Shown in pieces: positions 24,125 to 35,704 of a DNA stretch of 64,000 bases; the stretch's first letter is position 1, and each line of letters starts with the position of its first letter. The translations under genes and the position numbers were made by a program. The stretch is from contig BSBM01000299.1 in assembly GCA_027924585.1 (NCBI GenBank), forward strand, positions 32,092,501 through 32,156,500, given 5' to 3'. The notes below the pieces were generated by a model that saw only the letters and a list, made by a program, of their open reading frames with translations, made no database searches and was not told the origin of the DNA. Origin of the DNA: Larix kaempferi (Eukaryota; Streptophyta; Pinopsida; Pinales; Pinaceae).

Positions 24125-26619
24125 TGTAACATAACCCTTTTTGCTAAAAAACACTTTATGTTGGAAACATTATGTTAAATTTTATTGTAAATTATTATAT
24201 TGGACAAGTGTCCAAGGATGACTATAATTTGCACAATATTTTATTACTAAATAAATTAAATAGGAGACAAACACCTAAGGAGACTGTTGAAAGAGTGTTT
24301 ACTGACCCACTAGGTGGAATGGAATCTGGGGTAGTAAGAAATGGACAAATGGCAGCTTCATGAGGAAACTAACTAGCTGTTGGTATTGGACAACTCCCTT
24401 GAAATGTGGTCATAGTGCCCTGAAAGATGGGACTGGAGCTTGAGGCTGATTTATTGAAAACTGACCGCTAAATACCTAGGCAGTCTATATCAGAGCCATC
24501 ACATTATGAACTGAGGTTCTTCACTATTTATGATGAGGAAATTTACCTTGGGGTTTTGCTATGCTTGCACCCAAGAGATTCGATGAGGGGATATGATTAG
24601 TTTTTTATCATGGTGTAAGTCTGCCTGTTATACTGCTGAGTGCATAAGTTACATTCCTGAGTGCAGAAGTTACATTATTGAGTGCAGAAGTTACATTACT
24701 AAGTACCTTGCTTATACACAGAATCTTCTGCCTAATGGTTCAGTGAACATGCTTGGGGGTCCAAAGGAGGAAAGTAGATTGGTTGCTTCTTCTGGAGAAG
24801 GTTGGGAGGAACAGGCCTCCTTGGGTGTTTGTCGGTCCTATCTACAGTTACAGGTTTTTATGGTCTTTTTTGTTTCTAAGTAGTTAGATTATTATCTGCA
24901 AATATTAATTTAGTGTTTACAAGTTATAGTCAAACAGATGTATTTGTTTCAGTTTCTGACATGATTAGGATTCTACATAATGATGATTAAGTAAGTAAGA
25001 TGATTGATTAAATGTCTTCTCTACATTTTCCCCATACTGTTTTTTTTTTGTATCGTACTATAGAGAAGGAATTTAAGATAGATGAATGATGGGAAGAATG
25101 CCAATTGATTGAATAGATTAACACTGTTAATTTTTCCTAATATCTCTTATCAGCTATCTACTGCAATATAATTTAGGTATCTCTAGATTCATGAATTTTT
25201 ACAGTATATCGTATTACAGGTACTATGAGTTTTCTTGCATAAAAACATAAGAAATTATCTTATCCCTATACGGGACCTAGGGTTTCCTTTTGTCATTTAA
25301 TTCTTCATAAAAGTTATATTCTATGTTTTTCTCTTATCATTCTTTTCATCAATAAAGTGTTTCAATTTCACTGTATTTTTCTTTCACCAGTTTGCATTGA
25401 AATATAACAATTGCAAAAATAAATATTTCCTAAGTACATAGTACTGCTATCAATTATTTATATTTACGAAAAACAGAACTCTTTTCAATTACAAACAAAT
25501 GTATGATTTTTTAGCACTAATTTTCATCCACAATATTCATATCTTTTATGTTATTTTTATTATTTAAACTACAGTTAATTCCAATTACATCTATCGTAGA
25601 ATTAGAAAGCCTAGCTTTTTGTCTCATCATTTAATATTCATCGCAACTGTTAACAAAAACTGATATGTTATCTAAACAGATTTTTTGCTTAACCTTAAAC
25701 ATCGTGACACGCTTGCAACCCTTTAGTGAGCAAATCCTAGTAGTATTAAACACCTACCTTTCGGGTTAAAAGTTTAGTTAAGATTTAACACCATCATTTA
25801 AAATAGAACAAGAATTTAGTTACGATTCCATTACATAGCTGCAAACAAAAATAATGAGTTGTGGCTTTCGGCCATCACCATAAATTGACAGAAATAGTCA
25901 ACAAGTAAAGCTTTCTACATCGTTTCAACCTGTACATAATTAATAACACAAAAAAAAGGCATATAGCCTGTGGCTCCTGGCCATAACTGAAGTATAACTT
26001 TGATAAACGAGTCCACAAATCTCTAGTGTTTGGTGAACATAGTCAACGCATTTAAAAATCCATTTTCAAAACAAACTCATAACTTCCATTTTAGACGAAG
26101 ATCAAAGTTCTTACAACAAAAAACCCTTGAAGGTTACAGTAGCAGGACAAGTTCAAAACTTCAACAGTAATCCTACAATTAACACAGAGTTGGATAACCA
26201 AAACATTATCTTATTACTGTTCAATCCTATCAAAACAACTAAAGGGAAAACCCTTGTTACATACATAACAACTTTGACTGTTAACAGCATAACAAAACCC
26301 ATTATAAGGGTAGACCGAGGATTAAATCCTCCTTAACTATGCTTCAATGCATGTAAACATTGCAAACGATGGCCACACCATCAGAAAATGAAGGCTCCGA
26401 CTATTGTTCATTCACAACCAACAGTTGCCAGGAGAATCCACGAAGGGAAACCACCGAGACTTACCACTTATATGCAGAAGCTCCACTCATTAAGAGCGTA
26501 GAACCCTGTAGATGACAAAACCTGTCACAAAAGAAAACGAAGGTCAAATTTAATTCCGGAGATAAACAAAATATGGACGATGGTAACAGTAGGAAAATGC
26601 ACAAGTATGACATTACCTC
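24125..26619 (+). mobile_element. 5' LTR part of the outer gypsy-type element
   Basis: Homologous to 16332-18857 over its whole length and to the 38191/59505 LTRs in its first 1.5 kb. The TATA box has mutated to TATATCA near 24485. The end of the LTR is not identifiable. A 70-codon frame at 26127-26336 matches the end of a 96-codon frame at 18284-18574 in the duplicate. Confidence 0.55.
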
Positions 26620-29086
26620 ATTAATTCAAAACCGAGGGTTGAAAAAGATAGTCTCGACAGCTAGGTCAAACCCTGAGACATTCACACTCACTCAGCGAAG
26701 GCGGTGAACACTTTCACTTCATAACTCGGCTCCTTAGAACCTGAAGACCATCAATTCTTTTCTCTAAGCATAGTATTCAATAAAAGGAAGGAGTTCTTTT
26801 GGAACTGCCTTCGAGGATGAGCAACACCACAGCCGGCAGGGTTTTTCTTGAGATTTCCTAATACCAAAACCCTGCAGTAAATATCCTCACCAGAGCTCAG
26901 CTCTTTAAGATTCTAACTTAGAACTGTAAATATTCAAGGTTTACGGGATTTGAACCATGAGCAGAGCTCTGATCAACACCTACTATCAACCCTAAACCTT
27001 CACATGACTGTAATGTCCCTAAAAATAGTAGAAAATTTAAAAATTTTCCGATACTAAATTAAACTGGTAAATATATGAAGAATAGTAAATTAACTTCGGC
27101 ACTGATAAGTACCTACTGTACCGGTATTTGATTTCTAATCTTTGAAGTGTCTTAGTTTCATAAGTATCATAGTTTGTTGATTATAAATTCTACAGCTTTG
27201 CGGAAGTGTTTTAAAATGATTAGATTTATGAATTGTTGCATGTGTACGAATGTATTGAATGTAATAATGTGAATCTCCTTCTTACGGCTGTAAGGGTTTG
27301 TATGCATATGTATTAAAATTTAGCTGGTAATTCAGGTGGAATGGATCCTTTATTGGTGGTGGTTGATGCCCATGGTGTGATGCTTAGTCTTTTCAAAGGG
27401 CTAGGTACCTTGGCAGGGCTGCCAAGAGGTAGGGGTAAGAAAATGGAGACACCTGAGTTACTTAGCGATTTCGCTAATGCATCCACTTTATTCCTAGTTT
27501 AAAGGTGTACTTATGGGGGTGGTTATCTATGGTGTTCAGTTCGCAAGTCCCGCACTTACTTAATACTAAAGTTTGTAACATTGCAGGTTATCACCTTGAT
27601 ATTCTTTGTTGGGGGTTAAGGTCCTTGTTGAGGTTCTTAAAACATATTGCCCTTGCCATTATTTTTTGGCCTTACACACTATTTGGGGTGTTTGTAACAT
27701 ACATTGCGTTTTCAATTAATTCATGGATCGTGAATGCCCCCACTACTATAGAGATCGCGATTTGTATCGAATATATGGGGTTTGTGGTGGCACTTAAAGC
27801 AACTCTACGATAACACATGGCCACATTGCCAGCTAAGCAAGGGGTTTGTTCTTGGGTTCTACACCATCGAGGGTTTCAATTTTCATAGTTTGTTTGCCTC
27901 TGTCTGTATGTTGGAAGCGTCTGAGGGTTTAGTGTTCTGACCTGAGCTTGGCTCATGGTCAGCCCACCATAAAGGTTTCGTATGCAGCAATGCTAATAGA
28001 TGAAGGTAATATCATCCTCATTTTCCTTGTAAACTTTAAATTGATAGAAACGATAATGAACTTGATTCTGACTATTATGTTTTCTTGCTTGATAGCTAAG
28101 TTGTTGGGCCTGCTTCATCTACGTGGTTACTGGTTGATGATCAAGACTTAGACTTGGAGGAGTTGGAAATTGGTAATTTCAGTGTCCACATATACTTATA
28201 TCCTCCTCTTGCCTCTGTGGAGTGATTTGTGTTTTGTATGAGAAACCTTGTGAACTCGGTTTGGTTCGCTGTAATACATTTTGAGTTCCTAGAAGTCGTC
28301 ATTGGATGGACTATTGTAATAATATGTATCTATTGACTTTTACAGGCCCTAGAGGGTCTTAGTGGGAGGCTTTTGGCCATCCAGCTCTATGTCTAAATTT
28401 TGTTGAACTCTTGATGATAACAGTGATGCCCAAAAGGAAATGGGGTTTACATTACAGACCTATGTCTACGTCATTAGTTTGGATGGGATCTGGAATGTCT
28501 TTCTGTGTAAATTTATAAGGGTTTGGCACCATATTTAATCTCTGCATTTTCTTTCATAGTAATGGTAGTTCTTGATTTTGGTGTTTGCTATAGTCGCCTC
28601 TATCCTGGTAATTTGTTGGTTGTATGATTATGAAAGAGGAAAAGAAATCGTACTCTTATTTTACTTGCAGTTTCTATAGGTAGAGGTCCCCTCTGACTGA
28701 GAAGTGTGGTTTCTATGATCTTCTGTGAGATCTTGGACCTACGACTAATCTCTATGTATTATTTGTAATGGCTTTCATTGTTATTATTATGATTTAGCTG
28801 TCTTAATGTGTGAATGTAATGATAGAAAGAGAATCGTAACCCTCATGAGAACTTTAGTTATGAACCTAAGATGGAAAATATTCTAGCTCTGTGTCTCTGG
28901 GTTTTTGCAAAAGCTAGACAGGTTTTTAAAGAAGTAAAATGTAGGGATTCGATCCCATGACCTGCATTTGTGTTTGAGCCTCGTCTGTATACTATTGATA
29001 ATACTATTCGAAATGTTTGCTGGATAGTGGGTTTGGTTCTGCAAAATGTATGCCCTAAAATGCGTTTTGGTTTGCTAAGCCATAGT
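26620..29086. other. Unassigned interior of the outer element
   Basis: No recognised protein. At 27011 TGTAATGTCCC followed by AAAATTTAAAAATTTTCC resembles an inverted gypsy LTR end. A CAGAGCTCTGATCA stretch 30 bp to its left weakly resembles an inverted PBS. This could be the edge of another minus-strand insertion, but I cannot find its other end. Open frames such as 27505-27813 have no recognisable features. Confidence 0.35.
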
Positions 29087-29230
29087 AATGACCTCTGCAT
29101 TCTCAAAGAAATATGTGAGACCCTAGCTGTGTATTTCAAAGGACTGGGTTCTGTGTGGTTTTGGTTATGCTGTGGCAATTGGACTTTCAATGTTATGTTG
29201 ATGAGAATCATTCTCCTGACCTGCGTTTTC
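29087..29230 (+). repeat. 144-bp direct repeat, left copy flanking the minus-strand gypsy element
   Basis: AATGACCTCTGC to CCTGACCTGCGTTTTC. The same 144 bp, without length change and with about ten substitutions, lie at 35561-35704 on the other side of the element. Three bases (TCC) separate this copy from the LTR. Confidence 0.85.
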
Positions 29231-29233
29231 TCC

Positions 29234-30067
29234 TGATCTACCAAAAGAGTGCTGAAGAAAGTAAACAATACTTTAATAGATATCAGTCTTGGGTGCCTCT
29301 CATCCTCCCATAGGGGAATGCGTGGGATAGTGCAGCGAATGTGGGGGAAGGAGAACAGGCCTGAGAATGGATGGTCGGGCGCATAGGTTGATGGAGTATG
29401 AGAAAATTATTCACAAGGGGAATTCCTTGGAATGTTGGCAAATAGGTGTTAATGATTCGCTGAGATGGGAAAAGAATGAATGCGTGCTTGAAATGGGAAT
29501 CAGCGTGGTGTTCTGAGCATGCAGCTAAGGCAGCGTGCTTAGTGGCTGCGTGAAGTGCAGGCACATGACTTAATCTAACAAAGGCATAGGCTAAATGGGA
29601 GCTTGCCCCAAATGGGGGCGTGAATTCTTACAAAGGGGAGGCGTGGATGGTTGCTGCCAGAAATCGTGGGAGTGTGCAGGTGAGCAGGTTGAATTGTGTG
29701 ATAGTGGAGTGAAGGAGCAGACTCTTGTGAGTTGGGCATGACAAGGGGTGAGAAGTAGCGTGATATTGGAATATGAAGAGAAGAGGCTGACTGAGTGTGA
29801 GATCTACAGACCAGAGCATGAGAATGGGGCTGAAACGCTAGAGAAGTGTGTCTCTTCAAGCATAAAACCTAATATGAAATAAAAGACAAAAGAATTACCT
29901 TCTCTCAAACGAGCCCAACTTTGTATTAGATGGCAGTTCCTTTTATAAACAAAATGAACTAACTTATTTACTTAATTATGTTCTAATACAATCAACACAC
30001 TTAACTAATTTTATTATTAGTCTTGTCCACTATGGGTTGCAAAGAAGGCTAGCTTCTTTGTGGCCCA
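29234..30067 (-). mobile_element. 3' LTR of the minus-strand gypsy element
   Basis: Plus-strand TGATCTACC...GGCCCA. It aligns with 34719-35560. The pol frame runs 38 bases into this LTR before its stop at 30030. A purine stretch AGGGAGGAA just inside the element (minus strand) serves as the likely polypurine tract. Confidence 0.8.
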
Positions 30068-31580
30068 ATTCCTCCCTGTATAGATCTGGAAGCATCCCTG
30101 CTTCCATGAGAAGATGAGGGAACCGACCTTCCAGGATATCAGATGTCATCCATTGTGCTTGAGCTGAAGTCTGTCCTTCGCATGCTAGGAGGTAGGAGGT
30201 GTACGTCCTGTGTCGAGTAGAATGGGTCTTGGTGTCGAGGAAAGTATCTTTCGACAAAGGAAGTTGGAAGTCCGGAATATTGTCCATGGGATGGGTAATT
30301 GTGACTGGTTCATCCAATAATGGAGGCTCGAATAATTTCAGATGATTGACATTGATGACATTGTGTATTCCGAGCTGAGGAGGGAGGTCCAATCGATAAG
30401 CATTCTCCCCAATCTTTTCTAGAATAGTGTAGGGGGCATATCGAAGAGGATTAAGTTTATGATGTTGTCCTTTGAAGCATTTTTTGTCCAAATGTAACCA
30501 AACACGGTCTCTTGGTTGAAACGAAATGGCTATCCTATGTTTGTCATGTCTGAGCTTTGCGCGTGCTTGAGCTACTTTGAGGGCCTCCATGACCTGAGTG
30601 TGGCGATGTGCAATTTGCTGAAGAAATCTTTGAGCTAAGTATTGTTCTTTTTTCTGATGATTTGTACCATGGGGGTCCAATGTGAGGGGAAGCTCAACTG
30701 AAGAAGCTGGTTGGAATCCTAAGCATACTTCAAAAGGAGAAAAACCAGTAGTCGAATGTGTTTCCCTATTGTAGCTATGTTGGAGGATATGTAAATAATT
30801 ATCCCACTGTTTGCTACGGCCAAAATTAGTACAGAGAGCATGCACCAAGACGCGGTTAACCACCTCTATTTGGTCGTCCGTTTGAGGATGGAAGGCTGTG
30901 GAGAATTTAAGTTGACAGCCAAGCAGTGCCCAGAGTGTCTTCCAAAAGCCACTTAGGAAGCACGAATCTCGATCTAAAATGATGTTGTTTGGTAGGCCAA
31001 AATGAGGCCACACATGTTGGAAATATAGTTCCGCTGTTTGGGAGGTTGTAGTGGTCTTTTTGCAAGCCAGGAAGAGAGCCATTTTGCTGAAATGACATAC
31101 AACTACCTAAATTGCATCGTGTTTTCGTTGGGTAGTGGGTAGTCCACTTAGGAAATCCATAGAAACTGATTCCCATGGCCTAGAAGGTAGCGGGAGAGGG
31201 ATATATAAGCCATGCTCTCTATTTGATGGTTTTGATGGAGAACATAAGGTGCAAGCTCTTATGAGTCTCTCTACTTGAGGTTGAAGAGAAGGCCAATAGA
31301 AATGGTGATGGTGTTTTATGGTCTTAGTGGTACCAAAATGGCCTCCACATGCAGATGCATGAAATTCTTTAATGAGTAGGAAACGATCATCAGACTGTGG
31401 GACACATAGAAAATTTAACTTGTAGAGACACCCGTCACGGATGGTGTAATCCAAAAAAAGAGTATGGTTGATGACTGTAGGGTCCTGTAATGCAGCCCAT
31501 GCTTCTTGAAAGTCTCGGTCAGTAGCATACTTATCTTTCCAAGAATCATAGGTAGCACAACAAACCTCGAGTAGGTGGAG
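30030..31580 (-). pseudogene. Integrase with chromodomain-like C terminus (minus-strand gypsy)
   Basis: The zinc-binding HHCC region reads HASACGGHFG and CTLC. The catalytic core residues appear as VSMDFLSGLP (Asp), ILDRDSCF (Asp) and DDQIEVVNR (Glu). Further on are the DRVWLHL and NPLRYAPYTIL segments of the gypsy integrase C terminus. The end (HRTYTSYLLACEG and AQWMTSDILEGRFPHL) resembles a degenerate chromodomain. It shares one frame with RT and RNase H. A TAG after TTQRKHDAI, most likely a former TGG, interrupts it near 31107. Confidence 0.85.
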
Positions 31581-31979
31581 AACTGGAGTGGGTGGCCTAC
31601 TGAGTAGATCAACCATTTTGTTAGAGGTTTCCTTCTTGTATTTAATAACCAAATGGAATTGATGAATATAGGCTGGCCATTTGAGATGCCTTTGTTCCTG
31701 TATCTTTGATTGGGAATTAATGAAAATCAGAGGATGGTGGTCTGTATGTAGAATAGTCTCCTTTCCCAATAGATAATGGCGCCATTGCTTGAGAGCTTGC
31801 ACTAGGCTGTACAATTCCTTGTCATAGGTGCTATAGTTTTTCTTAGTATCTGAAAGTGATTTGGAGTGGTAAGCAATAGGATGTCCTCCCTGTTTAAGCA
31901 TGGCACCAATAGCATACTATGAGGCATCTGACTCAATCTCAAATGGTTGAGAGAGGTATGGAAAATGCAATACTAGAGT
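31581..31979 (-). pseudogene. RNase H (minus-strand gypsy)
   Basis: Visible acidic residues: Asp in IESDAS, Glu in YDKELYSLVQALKQWRHYL, Asp in LHTDHHPL, Asp in MVDLLSR. A TAG directly after SDAS (probably CAG) breaks the frame, which otherwise continues from RT. It degrades the RNA of the RNA-DNA hybrid during replication of the element. Confidence 0.8.
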
Positions 31980-32710
31980 TCAACATAGAGCTTCTTTGAG
32001 GTGAACAAAGTTGCGGGTGGCTTCATCATTCCAAATAAAGGTAGCAGTGTGATTGGATAGATGATGTAAAGGAAGAGCAATTTGAGAGAAATGTAGAACA
32101 AACTTACGATAAAAAATTCTGCCACCGAGGAAGATTTTTAGTTGGCTGGCCAAAGAAGGTATTGGCCATTGCTTTAATGCTTTGATGCATGCAGGATCAG
32201 GATGAATACCTTCTGATTCCACCACAAAACCTAGGTATGGAACTGAGCGCTGGAAAAAATAAGACTTCTTTTCTTTAACCTGCAACTTATGGTCTCTGAG
32301 TATTTCGAGAACTTGTAGATCATGTTGCAGATGTGTTTCCCATGACATACTAAAGATCAGAATATCATCTAAATATATAATCATAGTACAACGCAAATGG
32401 TTCCTAAAAATATCATTAATGAGCCGCATGAAGAGGGATAGAGCATTTGTCAGGCCAAAAGGCATGACCTTCCACTCAAAGAGACCAAACTTGGTCTTAA
32501 ATGCTATCTTCCAAACATCACCTGGGTTCATTCGAACCTGATGATATCCTACTGTCAAATCCAGCTTAGTGAAGCATTTAACGCCTTGTAGGGTGTCCAG
32601 TAACTCTTCAATCCAGGGTAGGGGGTAGCAGTTCTTCACAGTGGCCTTGTTAAGGGCTCAATAATCAGTTGCCAGGCCCATTTCTGGTGTCTTTCTTGGG
32701 GATAACAAAT
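31980..32710 (-). pseudogene. Reverse transcriptase (minus-strand gypsy)
   Basis: The first blocks read ATDY, a TGA, then ALNKATVKNCYPLP, where other gypsy RTs have DYRxLN; the TGA therefore looks like a former CGA. Then come [23 protein letters not shown] and the catalytic IIYLDDILIFS. The frame is open from 32639 to 31980. Towards 32865 the reading frame is lost by a frameshift relative to gag-protease. Confidence 0.85.
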
Positions 32711-32871
32711 GTTTGGGAAGCACAAGGAGAAGAGGATGGTTGAATGTGTCCTGAGTTGATTAGTTCTGTCAACTACTTTTCAATTTCCTATGTTTCCCGT
32801 GGGGCAAGGCGGTATGAAGGTGTATTTGATAAAGCGGCACCCGGGATGAGGTTAATAGAATGGTCTATGTG

Positions 32872-34431
32872 TCATGAGGGGGGAAGTCCAGTAGGGGGTT
32901 TGAAAACATCAGCAAATTCTTGTATGAGGGGAGACATGGATTGTGGGATGGGATGAGTGGTGTTGTCTGGTTGAATGGGTCGGACCAAACAAAGAGAAAT
33001 GCACTGGTTGAGATGGACATGAGGGAGTTTTTCCTTTGTTGGCATGGGTTTTGGTGGGGATGAGGTAAGGATATAAGTGTGTCCATCCTTGGTAAGTTTA
33101 TACTGACAAGATTTGGCTGTATAAATAGCATTTCGTTGGTCCTGGTAAGGGGTGCCAAGAAGAAGGTCAGCACAATCTAGTGGAGATACATCACATAGCA
33201 CAGAGTGTCTAAACTGTCCGATGGAAAATGTTACAAGGCAATGTTGAGAAACCAATAGATGGGGACCATCCTTTTGGATCCATCCTAGCTGATATGGTTT
33301 CAGATGAGGCGTAGTGGGTAGGTGGAGGCGCTGGACTAGGTCTTGTGAAACCAAATTTTTATGACTGCCATTATCCATGATGAGCAAGGACAAAGAATCT
33401 TTGATTTGGTAGTTATGAGTAAAGAGGGGTATGGTAGATAAGTTTGAATCTTCAGATGTCATTAAGATCAATGAGGGATCTACTTCAGTAGGATTCTCGA
33501 GAGAAACCTTAGCAATTTCCTCTATAGGTTTGGATGACATAATGTTGGTAAAGAGAGTTTTGTTGGTTTTGAGAGAATTTAAAACTCGACACTCTGAAGT
33601 GTTGTGGGAATTAGCCTTGTGGAATGAACACCACGGTGTATTGGCCATTCGATTGGTAGGACGCGTGGAGGAAAGGTGAGATGCAGTATTGGGTATGATA
33701 TTTTGTGAAGTAGATGGATTCTGGTTGGGACGGGATTGAAGAGTACGGCCCCGAGGAACTATATTTCTTTCGACTACCAATGCTCTTTGAAAAGCTTTAT
33801 CCAAAGTAGAATTTTCAAATAACTCAACTTCTCTACGGAATTGAAACAATAAACCATAATTAAATTTAGGGATTAATACCTCTTCTGGATATGGAATGTG
33901 GAGTTGAAGGCGAAGCTTGGATAATTTTTCGATATATGCTTGTACTGCTTGTGTAGGAAGTTGGCAAAGTTGGTGCCATCGGATCCATAATGATTGAAGA
34001 TACCTGGGTGGGTAAAAACAATCTCTCAAAGCTTCACACATGCGATCCCAAGTGCTGATCGGTTGAGAAGATGAAGACTCCGCTGAAGCTCCAATTTCTA
34101 TTACCAATGTGGCCTTTTCTTACTCTGTGTCCCACCATGTTTGGGCGAGTCCTTCCAATTGTAATGCTACAATCTGAAGCTTTTTCTCTTCGTTAAGGCC
34201 CATGGAAGTCCTGAAATAGGTGGAAAGGCTGCGGATCCATGAGTCCACAGCTTCTCCATTGGTTTGTTTCTCGAACTTAGGAAGTTGGAACCTAGTATCT
34301 AGCCTAAACGGATTTGGGTGGCTCTATTGTTGCATTCTCATTATCTCATTGAGAGTAGATGCTAGATCTTGGACTGGATTAGAGGCATTAGAATATGAGT
34401 CTGTGGCCAAACGATTTCATAGAGGAGGCAT
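32872..34431 (-). pseudogene. Gag and aspartic protease (minus-strand gypsy)
   Basis: ATG at 34431. The first third carries stops at three places (after MPPL, after RMQQ and after WWDTE); the rest is open for 411 codons. Gag features: SWIRSLSTYF, LEGLAQTWWDTE and a modified zinc knuckle WCSFHKANSHNTSECR. The protease follows with LIMDNGSHKNLVS, where the usual DSG/DTG reads DNG, and DLLLGTPYQ. A single gag-protease frame is normal for the group. Confidence 0.8.
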
Positions 34432-34703
34432 CTCGTAAAAAAAATTTTGGGGTTGGAGACTTTAAGGAACAATAACTGGATTTAGAGGGAGAGATCTGTG
34501 AACATGAAGATTTGTGAATCTCCTCTCTATGGTGGAGATCCGTGGGCTCCTGTGGGAAAGAAGATCCGTGAATCCACCATTGACTGTAGAAAACCCTGAG
34601 AAGGGTGTGAGATTTATTTCCAAAGCATGAAACTTAGAGAAAAAAAGATATCTGAAAACCTTGCTATAGCTGGTTCTTCTGCTGCTTCTTCTTGGGATCT
34701 ATA

Positions 34704-34716
34704 GGCTCTGATACCA
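34704..34716 (-). other. PBS of the minus-strand gypsy element
   Basis: The minus strand reads TGGTATCAGAGCC, complementary to initiator tRNA-Met, 2 bp from the LTR end at 34719. Confidence 0.85.
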
Positions 34717-34718
34717 AT

Positions 34719-35560
34719 TGATCTGCCAAAGGAGTGTTGAAGAAAGTAAACAATAATTTGATAGATATCAGTCTTGGGAACCTCTCATCCTCCCATAGGG
34801 GAATGCGTGGAATAGTGCAGCGAATGTTGGGGAAGGAGAACAAGCATGGGAATGGATGGTCAGGCGCATAGGTTGATGGAGTATGAGAAAATGATTCACA
34901 AGGGGAATTCCCTGGAATGCTGGCGAACATGTGTTAATGATGCGCTGAGATGGGAAAACAATGAATGCATTCTTGAAATGGGAAGCAACATGGTGTTCTG
35001 AGCATGCATGCAAGCTAGGGTAGTGTGCTTAGTGGCTGCATGAAGTGCAGGCCCATGAGTCAATGTAACAAAGGTGCGGGCTGAATGGGATCCGACCCCA
35101 AATGGGGGCATGAATTCTGACAAAGGGGAGACGTGGATGGTTGCTGCCAGAAATCGTGGGAGTGTGCATGTGAGCAGGTTGAACGGTGCGATAGTGGAGT
35201 GAAGGAGCAGACTGCTGTGAGTTGGGCATGACAAGGGGTGAGAAGTAGCATGATCTTGGGATATGAAGAGAAGAGGCCGACTAAGTGTGAGACCTGCAGA
35301 CCAGAGCATGAGAATGGGGCTAAAACGCTAGAGAAGTGAGTCTCTTCAAGCATAAAACCTAATATGAAATAAAATACAAAATAAATACCTTTTGATCTCA
35401 AACGAGCCCAGCTTTGTATTAGATGGCAGGTCCTTTTATAAACTAAATGACCTAACTTATTTACTTAATTATGTTCTAATACAATCAACATAGTTAACTA
35501 ATTTTATTATTAATCCTGTCCACTATGGGTTGCAAAGAAGGCTAGCTTCTTTATGGCCCA
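34719..35560 (-). mobile_element. 5' LTR of the minus-strand gypsy element
   Basis: 842 bp, plus-strand TGATCTGCC...GGCCCA. It is similar to the other LTR with scattered substitutions and small indels, so the insertion is not recent. Small minus-strand frames inside (34768-35401) are mirrored in the other LTR and are not recognised genes. Confidence 0.85.
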
Positions 35561-35704
35561 AATGACCTCTGCGTTCTCAAAGAAAGATGTGAGACCCTAG
35601 CTATGTATTTCAATGGACTGGGTTCTGTGTGGTTTCGGTTATGCTATGGAGATTGGACTTTCAATGTTATGTTGATTAGAATCATTCTCCTGACCTGCGT
35701 TTTC
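35561..35704 (+). repeat. 144-bp direct repeat, right copy
   Basis: It begins at the base after the LTR end and matches 29087-29230. Sequence beyond it (AATTTAATAAAAG...) has no counterpart to the left of the element. Confidence 0.85.

Larger units (their letters stand above)
18858..26619. repeat. Tandem segmental duplication, unit 2 (more complete copy)
   Basis: The 7.76-kb unit starts where unit 1 ends. The junction at 18857/18858 joins the ATTACCTC end of the gypsy-type part to the left edge of the AT-rich part. Its right end at 26619 is where homology to 15319-18857 stops. It contains a relic RNase H (20890-21060), the copia LTR (21950-22840), the copia tail repeats (22858-24119) and the start of the outer gypsy-type element (24125 onward). 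Confidence 0.85.
29234..35560 (-). mobile_element. Minus-strand Ty3/gypsy retrotransposon, complete but decayed
   Basis: LTRs at 29234-30067 (834 bp) and 34719-35560 (842 bp) enclose a PBS, gag, protease, RT, RNase H and integrase, all on the minus strand in the gypsy order. The integrase ends in a chromodomain-like region. The usual 5-bp target duplication is absent: the left flank ends TCTCC and the right flank begins AATGA. A 144-bp direct repeat flanks it instead. Gag-protease and RT-integrase lie in different frames, with several stops. Confidence 0.9.

Noticed and set aside
15319-26619. 15319-18857 and 22961-26619 as an LTR pair around 18858-22960
   Set aside because: The ends lack TG...CA, PBS and polypurine tract. 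The repeated segments each contain a copia tail plus a gypsy LTR start, and the sequence to the left of the LARD-like element is duplicated too. A segmental tandem duplication fits better.
27505-27813. 102-codon plus-strand frame with hydrophobic stretches
   Set aside because: No domain, lies in unassigned repeat interior, no supporting signals.
28858-29268. 136-codon minus-strand frame near the 144-bp repeat
   Set aside because: It overlaps the repeat and LTR edge, and its counterpart at 35644-36024 diverges outside the repeat. No domain.
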